Below, one piece after another: positions 29,993 to 63,970 of a stretch of 64,000 nt of DNA. Within the stretch, counting starts at the first letter, position 1, and every line of letters starts with the position of its first letter. Below the pieces are notes generated by a model. The model had not been told where the DNA came from and made no database searches. It saw only the letters and a program-made list of their open reading frames with translations. Source of the stretch: Chaetoderma sp. LZ-2023a (taxonomy: Eukaryota > Mollusca > Caudofoveata > Chaetodermatida > Chaetodermatidae); NCBI GenBank assembly GCA_034401795.1, contig CM067366.1, forward strand, positions 83,048,116 through 83,112,115, given 5' to 3'. The position numbers and the translations under genes are program-made.

Positions 29993-31649
29993 CACCTGTG
30001 CAAAAGTTAAGCACCAGCAAAAACAATAGAACGTAGAAACATGATGGTACAACTAGGCTGCCATACTTTTTGTCCCCGCGTTAGCTGACATAATTCCAAG
30101 TACGAAATGCACATGCATGCATGACTTCACGCCATTTGATGTCCGTGCGTGGCGGGAAACAGCACACGTGTTCAGTTATGTAAATGTCCAGTTTGAGGTG
30201 TAGAACATTACATACAGATTTAGGCGACAAGATTAGGAATTTTGTGTTCATGACCGTGGTTTATTTGTACAGAGAGAATTAGCTCTTGATTGTGAACCGC
30301 TATGGCAAGACGAAGGTTAAGTGATCGTGTGAAATGGCAAATCATAGGCATGCATACCACTGGTATGTCATGCAGAGAGATTGGCAACCAGCTGAACATT
30401 AACCATACTGTAATCAGTCGTTTGATTGCAAAACATGGGCAAACTAACGAGGTGAAGGACAGGCCTAGATCTGGAAGACCGAAGAAGACTACTGCCCGTG
30501 ATGATCGAGCCCTAGTACGCCTTGTTAGGAGATCTCCATTCACCAACAGCAGAGTGCTCAGCCAGCAATGGGAAACGCGCAATAGAGTGTCAATGTCTAC
30601 CGTCAAAAGGAGACTGTATGCTGCTGGCATGAAAGCTAGGAGACCTGTCAGACGTCCTCTCCTCACTGCACACCACAAAGAGGAGCGTCTGAGGTGGTGC
30701 AACGAAGGAAGACACTGGAACATGAGATCCTGGAGACGGGTACACTGGTCCGATGAAAGTCGGTTCCTGCTTCATGCCACAGATGGTCGAACTCGTGTAT
30801 GGAGGTCCAGACGCACGGCGTACGACCAACGTAACATCATGGAAGAAGTTCCATTTGGTGGAGGTTCCGTTATGATATGGGGGTGCATCTCATTTGATTG
30901 TAAGCTGGATCTGTTGACTGTACCTGGAACACTAAATGGACAAAGATATCAAGATTCCATACTGGATAGAGTTGTGGTCCCTCATTTTGTAAATCATGCA
31001 CCTGGAACCCACCCTATATTCATGGATGACAACGCCCGACCACATCGTGCTAGAGCTGTGCATGAATACCTCCGCCAGAATGCCATCGAAACCCTACCAT
31101 GGCCAGCAAGGAGCCCTGACATGAACCCTATTGAGCATATCTGGGACATTCTGGGAAACATGGTGGGAAAGAGGGATCCTCCTGTGCAGAACCTACAGGA
31201 ATTAACAGACGCACTCCATCTTGAATGGCAACGAATACCACAATGGCGTATCAGTCGGTTGGTGACCAGCATGAGACGTCGTGTCCAGGCCGTCATCCAG
31301 GCACAAGGTGGATATACCCGGTATTAATAATGACAGTCTCAAACTCGTGCGCAGATGTTAAACTTCGTTTTCAGACACCATTAATGACAATCTAGCCACG
31401 TGTTTCAACTGTAGGGCAATAGTTGTCAGTTGTGTCAACGTAACCATATTTAGGCCTCGTTTTCAAGCTCAAACAAAAACATACAGTGTTTCCCCACCAT
31501 CATAATCAGCATTCCTCTAGTTGCATTATTACCTCTTGCACTAAGATGGATGGGTACATAAATGTTTATGCTATTGCTTTCTTCATAGCACATGAATATA
31601 CCCTCGCATGTGCGTAAAAATAGGGTGGTGCTTAACTTTTGCACAGGTG
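29993..31649 (+). mobile_element. full-length Tc1-type transposon, potentially intact
   Basis: Terminal inverted repeats CACCTGTGCAAAAGTTAAGC (left, from 29993) and its complement (right, ending 31649), each flanked by TA within a TA array. One uninterrupted transposase (30302-31327) lies between. Length 1,657 bp is normal for Tc1. Confidence 0.9.
30302..31327 (+). CDS. Tc1-family transposase, DD34E, intact 341 residues
   Basis: Cut-and-paste transposase that binds the terminal repeats and inserts at TA. The N-terminus has two helix-turn-helix units: MARRRLSDRVKWQIIGMHTT to INHTVISRLIAKHG, then a GRPKK AT-hook-like linker (RPRSGRPKKTTARDDRALVR) and the second HTH ending KRRLYAAGMKARRP. The catalytic domain has HWSDESRF (first Asp), FMDDNARPH (second Asp) and, exactly 34 residues on, the Glu of MNPIEHIWDIL. 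The C-terminus ends VIQAQGGYTRY, a usual Tc1 ending. Length is right and there are no stops or frameshifts, so it may still be active. Confidence 0.95.
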   Translation: MARRRLSDRVKWQIIGMHTTGMSCREIGNQLNINHTVISRLIAKHGQTNEVKDRPRSGRPKKTTARDDRALVRLVRRSPFTNSRVLSQQWETRNRVSMSTVKRRLYAAGMKARRPVRRPLLTAHHKEERLRWCNEGRHWNMRSWRRVHWSDESRFLLHATDGRTRVWRSRRTAYDQRNIMEEVPFGGGSVMIWGCISFDCKLDLLTVPGTLNGQRYQDSILDRVVVPHFVNHAPGTHPIFMDDNARPHRARAVHEYLRQNAIETLPWPARSPDMNPIEHIWDILGNMVGKRDPPVQNLQELTDALHLEWQRIPQWRISRLVTSMRRRVQAVIQAQGGYTRY

Positions 31650-31659
31650 TATATATATA

Positions 31660-33837
<2,178 letters not shown>

Positions 33838-34894
33838 CAAACAGTGTGTAGTAGTCAATGGTGCCTTATCAAACGTTGCTGACGTTGTGTCTGGAGTACC
33901 TCAAGGAATCGTTCTAGGCCCATTACTGTTTTCGGTCCACATAAATGATATAGTTCGGGGCATTTCCTCAGAGATTAGGCTATTCACTGATGATTGCGTA
34001 TGCTACCAGGAAATGGATGACCCCAAGGACTGTGAGGTACTATAACAAGACAAAAACATGTTAGGTAACTGGGCTACCACTTGGGGAATGTGCTTCCAAC
34101 CAGTAAAATGCGGTATGATGAGCCTAAGCAGAAAAAAACCCCCATCAAGTTCGACTACACACTAAAAGGAACCAGTCTTGTTTCATCAGTAAAGTTCTTG
34201 GTCATCAACATCACCAATGACCTAAGCTGGAACAAACACATCACTGAGATCTGCAGAAAATCATACAGAACCTTAGGAATATTGCGGAGAAATTTATCAT
34301 TCTGTTCCCAAGAAATCAGACTTCAAGCATACATGGGACTGCTTAGACCAGTTCTGGAATATGCAAGTACAGTTTGGGACCCTCATCAGATAACCTTTCA
34401 GGACAAACTAAAAATGTGCAAAAACATGCAGCTAGATTTATCACCTCAAACTATTGCTACAAACCAGGCAGTATTGCAAATATAATGGAAACCCTAAAAC
34501 TCCCACCGTTGTCAGACAGAAGGAAACAAAACCGGCTTATTTTGTTCTACACAGTTCTACAGCAACAAGCAAAGATATCATTAGACAGTTTACAGACTCC
34601 AATTCGGAAAACCAAAACATGCACAACAGCCACTTCAACCAAATTTACGCAAGAATTTACGTCTTTAAATTCAGCTTTATTCCCAGTACGATAAGGGATT
34701 GGAACAGACTATCACAGGATCTTCTAAGCAGTTCAGAAAACTATGCAAATCTGACAAATAAATTTAACGAATTAATCAGCTCTGGCAAAAAAACATGTCT
34801 AAGCCAGCTACTTGACGAATGCGTGGCGAAAATAATGTCCTTTGAATGTTTCAAGATCAGCATCAAGAGAAATAGATTTAACGCTTCTCAATGA
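33838..34894 (+). pseudogene. non-LTR retrotransposon reverse transcriptase fragment (CR1/Jockey-like)
   Basis: The first frame gives VVVNGALSNVADVVSGVPQG, then IVLGPLLFSVHINDI and EIRLFTDDCVCYQEM: the fingers/palm region with the catalytic FTDD box (usually FADD). A TAA and frame changes follow. The 34081-34485 frame gives SVKFLVINITNDLSWNKHIT and RTLGILRRNLSFCSQEIRLQ, then LLRPVLEYASTVWDPHQ. The next frame continues RFITSNYCYKPGSIANIMET, typical of the region after the palm in CR1/Jockey-like elements. 5' truncated, no endonuclease, several breaks. Confidence 0.8.
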
Positions 34895-34899
34895 CATAA

Positions 34900-35530
34900 A
34901 GCGGCGTCGCACAGAACAAACTCGGCATGAGCCATCTATCCTGCGAACAATGAGGACTTTTTCATTCGGAAAGTACTAATCGCATGCTGAAATATCACAT
35001 GATGGGCTACAGATTACACATCGCTGGTGTTTGTCTGTGTTTAAAGTATATTGGGCTAAGTTCGGATACGTTACGAGGTATCCAGTTTACCCCGATTTGA
35101 TGTTCGAACGCCCAGTCTATTTACAATTGTCCATTCATGACAAAAATATTATAAACACACAACCTATTGAGAGCGTCTACTAAAATATCTTTTTAGTATA
35201 ATTAACTTTATTCAAGCATATAGTATTCATATATTTGTTATATATTGCCTACACTCACGTACATAGATACGTACGCACGCACTGGTTGTCAAGTATTTGC
35301 AGATGTTTGTGTAAACAATATTGCCATTCAGATTTCAAAATATGGCAACTATGCTGTTTATATAAGTGCCATCTCAAATTCTCTGCCACTTAAGATTAAA
35401 ATTATTAACACGTCTATCAAATTTAATTTGAATAAACATTGATTTTAATCCTTTTAACCCTGAAGGTTAGAAATGGTACTTTCAATTCATTTCTACATGC
35501 ATGGTTGACCTAGTCATCACCTGGCGAACA
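34900..35530. other. non-coding stretch
   Basis: AT-rich; nothing recognised. Confidence 0.35.
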
Positions 35531-35536
35531 GTAAAT

Positions 35537-35660
35537 GGGCGGTGGGGTGGCTTGGTGTGGAGTGCGGTGTGGGGGTGGGTGGTGGGGTGGGGGTGGGTGG
35601 GTGGGGAGGAGTGTGCGTGGGGTGGGGGTGGGGTGGGTGGGTGGCGGCGTGGTGTGTGGA
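35537..35660 (+). repeat. G-rich tract with quadruplex potential
   Basis: About 120 bp of GGGTGGG, GGTGGGG and GGGGGTGGG runs; many sets of four or more G-runs on this strand. Confidence 0.85.
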
Positions 35661-35689
35661 GAGATAGACACACTTCTTCATTGTGTTTT

Positions 35690-35875
35690 CCAAGCCACAT
35701 GGTTTCAAGGGTGCATGGCCTAATTGACAATATATGGAGTGCCCAAAATGGGTGTGTTCTTGTGGGCATCCTTGTGCAAACATACCCACCAGAACATTCC
35801 TCTTTTAGGCCTATATATTCAATAAGGCCACGACCACTTGAAACTAGGCGACTTGGGAGTCCCAATGTAAAGTTT
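35690..35875 (+). repeat. dispersed repeat R, copy 1
   Basis: Shares AGTGCCCAAAATGGGTGTGTT, CCACCAGAACATTCC-like and ACTTGAAAC landmarks with 38405-38615. Confidence 0.6.
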
Positions 35876-36179
35876 TGATCGAGAAGACGTGCCAGAGGGT
35901 CGCTAATAGTAAAACAGTAAAATCCTTAAAACGCCATTTCTAACGAAGCAGCTAAAGGCCAATCTACTAATGGCTCGTATACAACCTTTTTCAAGATATT
36001 AGAAAAGATGACACCTTCCCACACCCTTAATAGTAGTAGCTTTAGTACACATATAATCAAAATATCCATTAACACTAGTGCGGAGAGACGTCCACCCTAG
36101 CTCGTTTGAATGATCACAAAAACAGTCTTGTATTTTTATATTTGAGTATCAGTGGTGTTAAGGTACTGTTTTAACAGTG

Positions 36180-36510
36180 AAAATGGAATTCACCTTTCCA
36201 GACCATCCATCCATCATCTGACCTCATATGACGTCATAATCAGCTCAACGCGTGTATGATGACGTCACAAGCATAACGTCACAAAGGGTTCCATATAGAC
36301 CGTCATCAAATCTCAAATAGTCCGACACGTTCTATGAATTGCATGTCTTTGTAATTCTTTGCTATTTAATAAATATGCTGTTGAATATTTTGAAACTAAT
36401 TTGACTCTTGATAGTCAGGGTGTTCAGAGATCGATCGATCGCACCACGAGCGAGGTGTGAGTGGATCTTAGCTAGAGATGGGCGGGGCATATCTAAAACC
36501 GGGAAGGTCC
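36180..36510 (-). repeat. dispersed repeat family P (long form), inverted copy
   Basis: Minus strand matches 39612-40010 in order: GCCCCGCCCATCTCTAGCTA, GATCGATC, CCCTGACTAT. It contains one foldback arm (36379-36408), TTTAATAAATAT and two TGACGTCA sites (36229-36236, 36260-36267). Confidence 0.6.
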
Positions 36511-37700
36511 ATTATATGACTTATTCAATATTGGCGACAGTGCCACTTCTCACATCAATGGTCTCACACATTTAGTGTGACAGATAAACGTGTTAGATGG
36601 ACGAATTCAGCGGCTAAAGCAGAATAACACCAGAATATTGGATATTGGCGCAAAGTCTCTCTTCAGTATATGGCAGGTAATATCATCAGATCACTGAATT
36701 TAGGGCCTAAAGCAGCAACAAATCAACAAACGTAAATTGTTCTGTGTTGTAGCTAGTGGCACTTTAATCAATGTTAGTGTCTGTGTTGCTTTAAACATTA
36801 TGTATTTATTCTCATATTTCATGCATTTTCCTCATGTTCAGGCTTTGAAAATACGCGAGCATAAGTCGGAATCTCATATCACAAGACGTTTAATGTTGAA
36901 ATGTGTGTATGTGTGCGTACGTGCGTGCGCGTGTGCGTGCTTGCGTGCGTGTGTGCACGCATTGGTGTGGCCAAAAAGATGGACCCTGCTTACCAGCTCC
37001 AATTATCTATACCCCATTAACTGCTCCTCATCATCATGATCCTCCTCCCCCCCCATCCTTTATCGAGAAGAGAATGTTTAGTGACTAGTCCTTTGCATAG
37101 AATATGCGTTCTTCACGTAACATTAGTCCTGAGTGAAGCCACCTGGAGTATGTGTATATGCCAATACGATTCTCGTCACTATTAGCCTGTTTCGGTAATT
37201 ATCTGATGGAGAGTTGATCCACTTTGTTGTCCAATCTATTCTGAGCCATATTCATTCTTCTAATCCAACTCTGAATTACATGGATATTTTCCTTTAGAAT
37301 TGTCCATTCTATCTCAGGAAAGTGCATGCCACGCTGGCTTGCTCTTTCAAGGATCTCGTTTAGTAGCTTGGAAATCTAGTTGATCGAAACATGGATATTT
37401 AGTAGAAAGAGTGACTTCGCTACTAGGCTCAAGTTCACAGAAATGTGATAAGTTACTAGATTCAACTTGACGTGCAGAAAAATATCTTCAAAGACTGGAA
37501 TTATTTCACAAAACTTTCTAAAACAATGTGAGTTCAACGGTAGTCCTCGTTTCGAAGGATAGCCACCAAGAGCACTGAATTGTCGACTACCTACAACTTG
37601 CTCTTCTCTAATTTTCATTATAACGACCATGACTTAAATCAATAGGTAAAGAACAACAAATAGAATATGAAGTATTCATTTTTCAGCAAAATGTGTATCG
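36511..37700. other. non-coding stretch
   Basis: No gene recognised apart from the short GTGC microsatellite. Confidence 0.3.
36900..36962. repeat. (GTGC)n microsatellite
   Basis: Mixed GTGCGTGC/TGTG units. Confidence 0.85.
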
Positions 37701-37719
37701 ACCACGCTTGTAGTCGAAT

Positions 37720-38075
37720 TGGCCATCATTTATATGTTTTGAAAGTTAAAATTACTAATCAATTTGCTCGTTTATCGCTTCACCCAATCAGGTCATGCCA
37801 TAATATGGCACAATCAATATTGTTTGCAACAGCTGGTTATAATTTATGTGCGTCTATCCTTTCAGCCAATCACATCTGGTGTCTACCGTTATCAAGCCTA
37901 TGGGCTATAATCGATATTCTTGTAACAGCTGGCTATAATGTATGCACATCTGTCGCTTCATCCAATCAGATTGCACATCTATTTTAGAGACAATAATGGA
38001 TATTCTGCCTATAATTTACCAGCGTCTATCTCTTCAGTTAATCAGATCAGGCGTCTATTGCAATAGGCCATAAGC
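37720..38075 (+). repeat. degenerate tandem repeat, about 90 bp unit, four copies
   Basis: Units share CTTCA(C/G)CCAATCA, CGTCTATC, AATCAATATT and AACAGCTGG(T/C)TATAAT. Each carries a CCAATCA box. Confidence 0.6.
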
Positions 38076-38404
38076 AATATTAAAGAGATATTACCTCGAA
38101 GCGAAAATAATTTTGGAAAGTTTAAATATGTGTATTGCAATGTAAAGAGCAATGTATACTATTAATGCATATTAATTTGTATACACAAATTTCGACTATG
38201 TCTCTAAAATTTGTCATGTTATTGTATTTCTGGATTAATGGAGCCACGCACAAAAGTTTCTTACGTTTGTTTATGGATCACTCAAACTAGCATCGTCCTA
38301 TCGCATGGTCTCGCCTCCCACTAACGCTCCCTTGTCGAGTCCCGTGCTTTATCTATGCTCTATTACACATTTTTTTATTATAAATATCGCAGAAAGTCGT
38401 AAGT

Positions 38405-38615
38405 CCTTCATTTGACCTCCCAAGTCACGAGGGTTCCATTGGGCAAGGCCTATAGTTGACTATATATGTAGTGCCCAAAAGGGGTGTGTTCAGTTGGGCG
38501 TGTTTGTACAGGACAACCACCAGAGCACGTTCCGTTTTGGTCACTCAATATATGGGCAATTAGTCTGCTTCCACTTGAAACCCCATGACATCGGAGGCCC
38601 AATAAAAAACGTCTC
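38405..38615 (+). repeat. dispersed repeat R, copy 2
   Basis: Contains GTAGTGCCCAAAAGGGGTGT, CCACCAGAGCACGTTCCG and CCACTTGAAACC, parallel to 35690-35875. Confidence 0.6.
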
Positions 38616-38619
38616 TAAC

Positions 38620-39440
38620 TCCAACCATTACTACCCCGGTCCAAATAAAAGTAGTTTTAAAGTGTTCAAGATCATATTTAGACCACGAAGCGAAAGAATG
38701 CACATGTTTGTTTATTATTTTTTTTCTGTCCGTTTAAATGACGCTCCAGGACGGGGTTGGCAGGGTTTTGGGGCGTTCCTTTGCACAGAGATGTCCACAA
38801 TTTGGTGTTGATCTGGACGTGAAGTTAAGAAATATGAAGAATACGGTAAAATCTGCGAAAACATCCATGAAATAAACAGACACATCCACAGTATGTTAGA
38901 ATGTTGTTACTTTTGCATTGCAAATTTGTTGCTTTTCAAACCTATTGTTATTCATATCTAAAGGTTCGTCGTAAACACTCAACGTTATTGCCCTATCCAA
39001 AATGGCGGAAGGAGAGGATGGTGCCAGTTCCTTTCAACTCCAGACATCAGTTGGAAAAAATAAATTAACAGACTGTCAATTAACCGTGTCCAGTTCTGCG
39101 GTCACGTGGCAACGAACACACGCAGTGGATGACAAGCGGAATGCTATTCGCAGTAGGTATTGACAAAATCGTCCATAGTTAACCTGGTAGGTGGTGTTCA
39201 AACTAGAGGTATAATTCAAAGTAATTCTGATCGATCGCATAGGTTCGCTTAAACCTACTTGGCGTAACTTGTGTAATTGTGAAAGCTTACATGAGTACAA
39301 CGAAACTTTACGATCGATACGAGTACTTACGTAATCGATTGTACTCACGCCATCGATTGTACTCACTTTGGATTAGCTCTCTAGTCTGATCACCACCGTA
39401 CATTATCTCGGTGAACCGGAATAAACGCCCACTGCATATC
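38620..39440. other. non-coding stretch
   Basis: Nothing recognised beyond chance open frames. Confidence 0.3.
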
Positions 39441-39611
39441 ACAACTTAAGCTTCGATGGGGGTAGAAATGAAATATTTCTGGATTTTAATGTTTTTTAAC
39501 ATAATATGGCTTCAGTGGAGACTTAATCACGGACATATGAAAGGTAATTTTTTCAAGTGATGGATAATCTCAATTATTTGAATTCCGTATCGTATAGGTA
39601 CAATGACCCTT

Positions 39612-40010
39612 TTCGGTTTTAACTATGCCCCGCACATCACTAGCTAAGCTCCACCCACAATTCGCCGTGTTGGGATTGATCAATCCCGAATGCCCTGACT
39701 ATCGATTTCCTGAAAACTATACGGTTAAGCTGTTGAATATTTTGTAACTAATTTGACTGGGTGCTGTTGCTGCCATAGGCACCAACAGCGCCCAGTCAAA
39801 TTAGTTACAAAATATTCAACATGATATTTATTAAATAGTAAAGACATATAATTTCATACAACAGCGCATAGCCCGTCTTCAAATATGAGTTGGTGACGTA
39901 CTTATCTACGTCATTCATGACGTGATTGATTGTGATGCCATTCTATACGTGAGCTAGTTGATTATGGCGTCATATGATGGATGGATACAGTGGTAAGGTC
40001 CATCCCATAC
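39612..40010 (+). repeat. dispersed repeat family P (long form)
   Basis: Order: CGGTTTTAACTATGCCCCGC, GCTAAGCTCCACCCACAATT, GATTGATCAATC, CCCTGACTATCGATTTC, foldback core 39731-39821, TTTATTAAATAGTAAAGAC, then TACGTCATTCATGACGTGAT. Related copies at 36180-36510 (inverted), 46311-46690 and 60140-60680. Confidence 0.65.
39731..39821. repeat. foldback core, family P, near-perfect 39-bp arms
   Basis: Arms start TGTTGAATATTTTGTAACTA and pair 38 of 39 bases around a 13-bp loop. Confidence 0.9.
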
Positions 40011-40513
40011 TGCCTTATCCTTCCTGTTATTGAAGGCTAAATATATTAGATTTCCTTTGGAATAGGGAAGCATTTACAAACGATTGTCAGATCTTTTATC
40101 TATTAAATATGCAGGAAACCTTATAAAACAGTTTTCAATGCTTTCCATAACATGACAATTGAATTAACCCTTACCACTCTGATGTCAATATGCTATCTTT
40201 CACTCAGTCAATGGTAAGGAAACTGGTGTACATTTTTCAACGATTTTGGTGCACGAGGTTGCTGTCTACAACAGTACCATCCTCCACCAAATTTGTTGAA
40301 AAATGAGCACCAGTTCATATATTAATTTACTTTGAAAATTTAAAGGTTTGCCATCAGAGTGTTAAGGGTTAAGGAACACAATTTTAAGGCGGCGAGTAAA
40401 ATAGGCGGCCCCTTAAGGCGACATAGCTTCATATGAAATGATGTGTACGGTCACAGGAAGATGGCATCTTAGTGGTAACTATTGGCTGTTATTATTCCAT
40501 TTCAATTGCCCAT

Positions 40514-40748
<235 letters not shown>

Positions 40749-41176
40749 GACGCAAAATTGAGCCGTTATTAGCTTGTCTATGTGGACGTTATCCCGTAAT
40801 ATACGTTTGAGAATATATAGAAAATGTTTCCAAATTACAAGTTCGTTGAAAGAAAGTAATGGTGATTATCGCAATACACAGATAAAGACATGATAGAAAT
40901 CATAATAATCAATGCATTTAAAGCCAACATAGTGTGGAAATGAGTTATAGTGAACTAATCTTAGCCACATATCGAGTTTAGTTATATAAATCTCTGTCGA
41001 GTGGCATCTGACTTGTTTGACTAGCAGGTAGATCAGGCCTATGACTGACACTAAGGACAGATTTTTGTCATGGCGTTTCTACAAAAATGTTCTCATCAAT
41101 TGTTTACATCATTAGTGTCTAAACATTTTAAACCGAATACAAAATTCGAAAAGTTAATTACAATTTAATAAATATT

Positions 41177-41255
41177 CTCTTGAATATTTTGAAACTAATT
41201 TGACTGGAAGCTGTTGCTGCCGCAACATCTCCCAATCAAGTCAAAATATTCAAAA
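41177..41255. repeat. foldback core, family P
   Basis: CTTGAATATTTTGAAACTAA arm, GTTGCTGCCGCAAC loop, partly deleted second arm. Confidence 0.7.
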
Positions 41256-41352
41256 CTCTACCCGTATAGTTAGTTACATCTAAATTGATATTTTAGCAAT
41301 TAAGTATTCAAATGATTAACATTCGGCATCGTTCACCCCTTCTACTTTTCAG

Positions 41353-61168
<19,816 letters not shown>

Positions 61169-61169
61169 G

Positions 61170-61239
<70 letters not shown>
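61169..61239. repeat. (TA)n microsatellite at the exon G donor
   Basis: TA repeats starting within the putative 5' splice site of exon G. Confidence 0.95.
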
Positions 61240-61242
<3 letters not shown>

Positions 61243-62087
61243 CTGGAACGAGGGTCTATTTCATGTGACTATTATCAACTAGATAGAAAATAATCGCAAT
61301 CCATGTGCTTTAATGAGTTCAATGTCATGATTATCGATTAGGTTGATAATAGCGATATTAAAGGGGACCGAGTTTGAGATTCTATTTATCATATAAAGTG
61401 ATATGTTGACAATATTTCCAATAAAGTCGATCCCTGTAACAGTTTGAACGCACCATTTTGTGCTGTTCATTGTCATCGCTGTGACTCGTCAATGGTTAAG
61501 AATGCTGACCAATGTGCCATACAAAGTAATAACATACAAGACAATGTTATTTCGGACTTGAAATTACTTTTAATCCAACTTTTAAAATTTCTGCGCCTAT
61601 CATACAAATTTACAAACATATTGCATAACTAGGTAGTAGGCCTATCTCTATTACAAAATTTAAATCAACAATATAATGCATCCCGTCTTGTTGACATTTT
61701 CGCCATCATCGTCGCTAGGAAACATTCATGGTGTCGCGGAGCATGTGAGATTATTAAGCATTATCTAACCAATAAAAAATATTTCTGACAGTTTTATCTA
61801 ACCAATGAAAATTTCGTTGAGTGTGTTCATTTGTGTTTATTTTAAATATGAAACGGGCTGAAAGCCTTGTTTATATGATAAATATTGTCATTGTTCTCTC
61901 GCATCGATATAGTCAAATTGCTTAAGTGAGTATATTCCTTCATCACAATGAATACATATATGTAGGAGTGCTGTATTCTGCGGCTGTAGTAGTAGAAACA
62001 TCATACAGCAGCAGTCAGTGCTTCTTGGCCTTTGCCCACTGTGTCTTGTCCTCAGCCAAAATCCTTAGCTTCCTCAGGTCCATTATT
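61240..62087. other. non-coding stretch
   Basis: AT-rich; no exon or repeat recognised. Confidence 0.35.
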
Positions 62088-62690
62088 AGCTCACCTGGCC
62101 AGAATGATCATGTGAGCTTATGCCATGGTGACCATTCATCGTCTGTCCGGCGTCCGTCCGTCCATCCGTCAACTTTTTTCTTTAAACGACTTCTTCTGAA
62201 GAACCACTGGGCCGATTTCAATTATATTTGGCAAGAAGTATCCTTAAGGCATAGGGATCCAAGTTTGTTCAAACAAAGCCGATCGGCCAATTTGGCCCAT
62301 GCCCATCTTCGATTTTGGCCAATTTTAGGAAATGGCTTTAAAAATCTTCTCCGAAACCGCTTGGTGGATCGATTCAAAACTCACGAAGTATCATATAGGG
62401 CAAGAGCTGAACCAGGTTTGTTCAAAAGAACTTGATTGGCCAAATGGTTCGGCAGTCGTCTTGGATGACCAAATTTTCGTGAAAACGACTTACTTTGCAG
62501 AACCGCTAAATGGAACGGGCTGAAATTTTGGGGATATGATTATGGACTAAGGGCAATTAAAGTTTGTTCATCGGAAGTTGATAGGGTAAAAACCATGGCC
62601 GCCATGGACCAATCAAATTTTAGTGTGTTTGGCTGCCATATTCAATTTTTTTATTTGATGGATGTTGAAGCCAAAATTAGTTTTCTTAAC
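62088..62690 (-). repeat. inverted copy of the 10010-11235 dispersed repeat (one unit)
   Basis: Starts AGCTCACCTGGCC, then GTCCGTCCGTCCATCCGTCA, CAAGAAGTATCCTTAAGGCAT, TTGTTCAAAAGAACTTGATT and CCATGGCCGCCATGGACC, matching the complement of 11230 down to about 10680. Open frames over it are accidental. Confidence 0.8.
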
Positions 62691-63093
62691 TCCGCTTACT
62701 TGTCAGTCAGCTGTGGTATAGCAATGACCCACTCCGTCTTCTGTATGTCCGTCCATCCATCTGTCTGTCTGTCACCAACTATGGCGGCTCATTTTGTTAT
62801 TTCTTGTCGGATTGACACCAAACTTGGTCACAATGTTAATGTCCGCATCTAATATCTGTGTTCTGAAAATGAAACTGATAGGACGTCAAATGCTAGAGTT
62901 ATCACTCCTTAAATATTTGCAGTCTCAATTTCATAGGGCAAATACAGGTTTGTTCCCACCATCCATTGATTTATCATCATGTCAGATTTTATTGCCAAAC
63001 TAGATATTAAATTCCAATTAACAGATTAACCTTTCCAATACTGCCGACATATTTAAGATATGTATTATGTGCTCTGACATCTATGCTCTTAAA
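62691..63093. repeat. second dispersed repeat type with GTCCGTCCATCC tract
   Basis: TGTCCGTCCATCCATCTGTC, ACTATGGCGGCTCATTTTG and TTGACACCAAACTTGGTCAC resemble a repeat style common in mollusc genomes; only one copy in this window. Confidence 0.4.
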
Positions 63094-63199
63094 AATATTT
63101 TGAAATGTATTTGATTGAAAGTTGTTGCTGCCTTAGGCAGCAATTATAGTTGTTGCTGCCTAAGGCAGCAATGACTTTCAGTCAAATTATTTTTTAAAT
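63094..63199. repeat. foldback core, family P, with duplicated loop
   Basis: ATTTGATTGAAAGTTGTTGC arm, two TTAGGCAGCAA/TTGCTGCCTAA palindromes in the centre, opposed arm GACTTTCAGTCAAAT. Confidence 0.75.
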
Positions 63200-63402
63200 C
63201 AACTCCAGCTCACCCTACCCCTGCTGCTAACTTGGTGATTCAGCCAGATGGGCATGTGTTAAATGGATTGTGTGGTGGTGGGGAATAACCTGCTATAAAG
63301 ACCGCCTACCTGCCTTTAGAGACCATTTTCTTCAATTGTTTTTAAACCTCTAGTAACCGTCTGACGAAATATTCCAAAGGTTATATCTCTGAACCTGATA
63401 CA

Positions 63403-63489
63403 TATTTTGAAAACAATTGGACTGAATGAAAGTTGTTGGTGACTAAGCCGCCAACAACTTTCAGTCTAATTGTTTTCAAAATATTCAAC
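63403..63489. repeat. foldback core, family P
   Basis: TTTTGAAAACAATTGGACTG and GAAAGTTGTTGGTG opposed by CCAACAACTTTCAGTCTAAT and TTGTTTTCAAAATATTCAAC. Confidence 0.85.
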
Positions 63490-63769
63490 AAGTCAAGAGC
63501 TTTTGAAAATTGAAATTATTGGCTCCACTGGCTTGCAGCATTGAGACAGTTAAGAAACCAGCTGTAGTTAGCACTGATATCATCTATTTTCACTTAAACA
63601 TTGTTCAAAATCACTAATGCAAAAAAACCAGTCCAGAGATTGTTGTCAATATCTCGGAAACTAAACCATTTGACTGAAAGTCATTGGAAGTGACACCGAT
63701 GGATGTAAAACTTAACTAAGATTAGTTGAAATGCCAATGTTCCAGGTGAGCGATACAGGCCTATTGGGC

Positions 63770-63970
63770 CTCTTGTTGCCATGAGTGCACCGAGTCCTGC
63801 TTTCTTGAGGTCACCTCATAGAACACTTTATGCAATGGTGTTCTCTCCTGGCTTTGTGTTTGCTGGCCCCCAGTAGGGCGAATTCCAAGACTCTCTCTAC
63901 TGGTGTGTCTTCCGACATCCTTAGTACACGGCCACATATGGGCCATCTTTGCTGGGCGACTTTTACAGAC
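63770..63970 (-). pseudogene. possible C-terminal tail of a non-LTR retrotransposon
   Basis: Reading leftward from about 63960, one frame gives QQRWPICGRVLRMSEDTPVE and RVLEFALLGASKHKARREHH. The spacing of RW, GRVLRM and basic residues fits the region after reverse transcriptase in RTE/L1-type elements ('RW.GHV.RM'). A stop follows after about 50 codons. Short and decayed. Confidence 0.35.

Noticed and set aside
61926-62435. 169-codon open frame
   Set aside because: Runs through the dispersed repeat copy; accidental.
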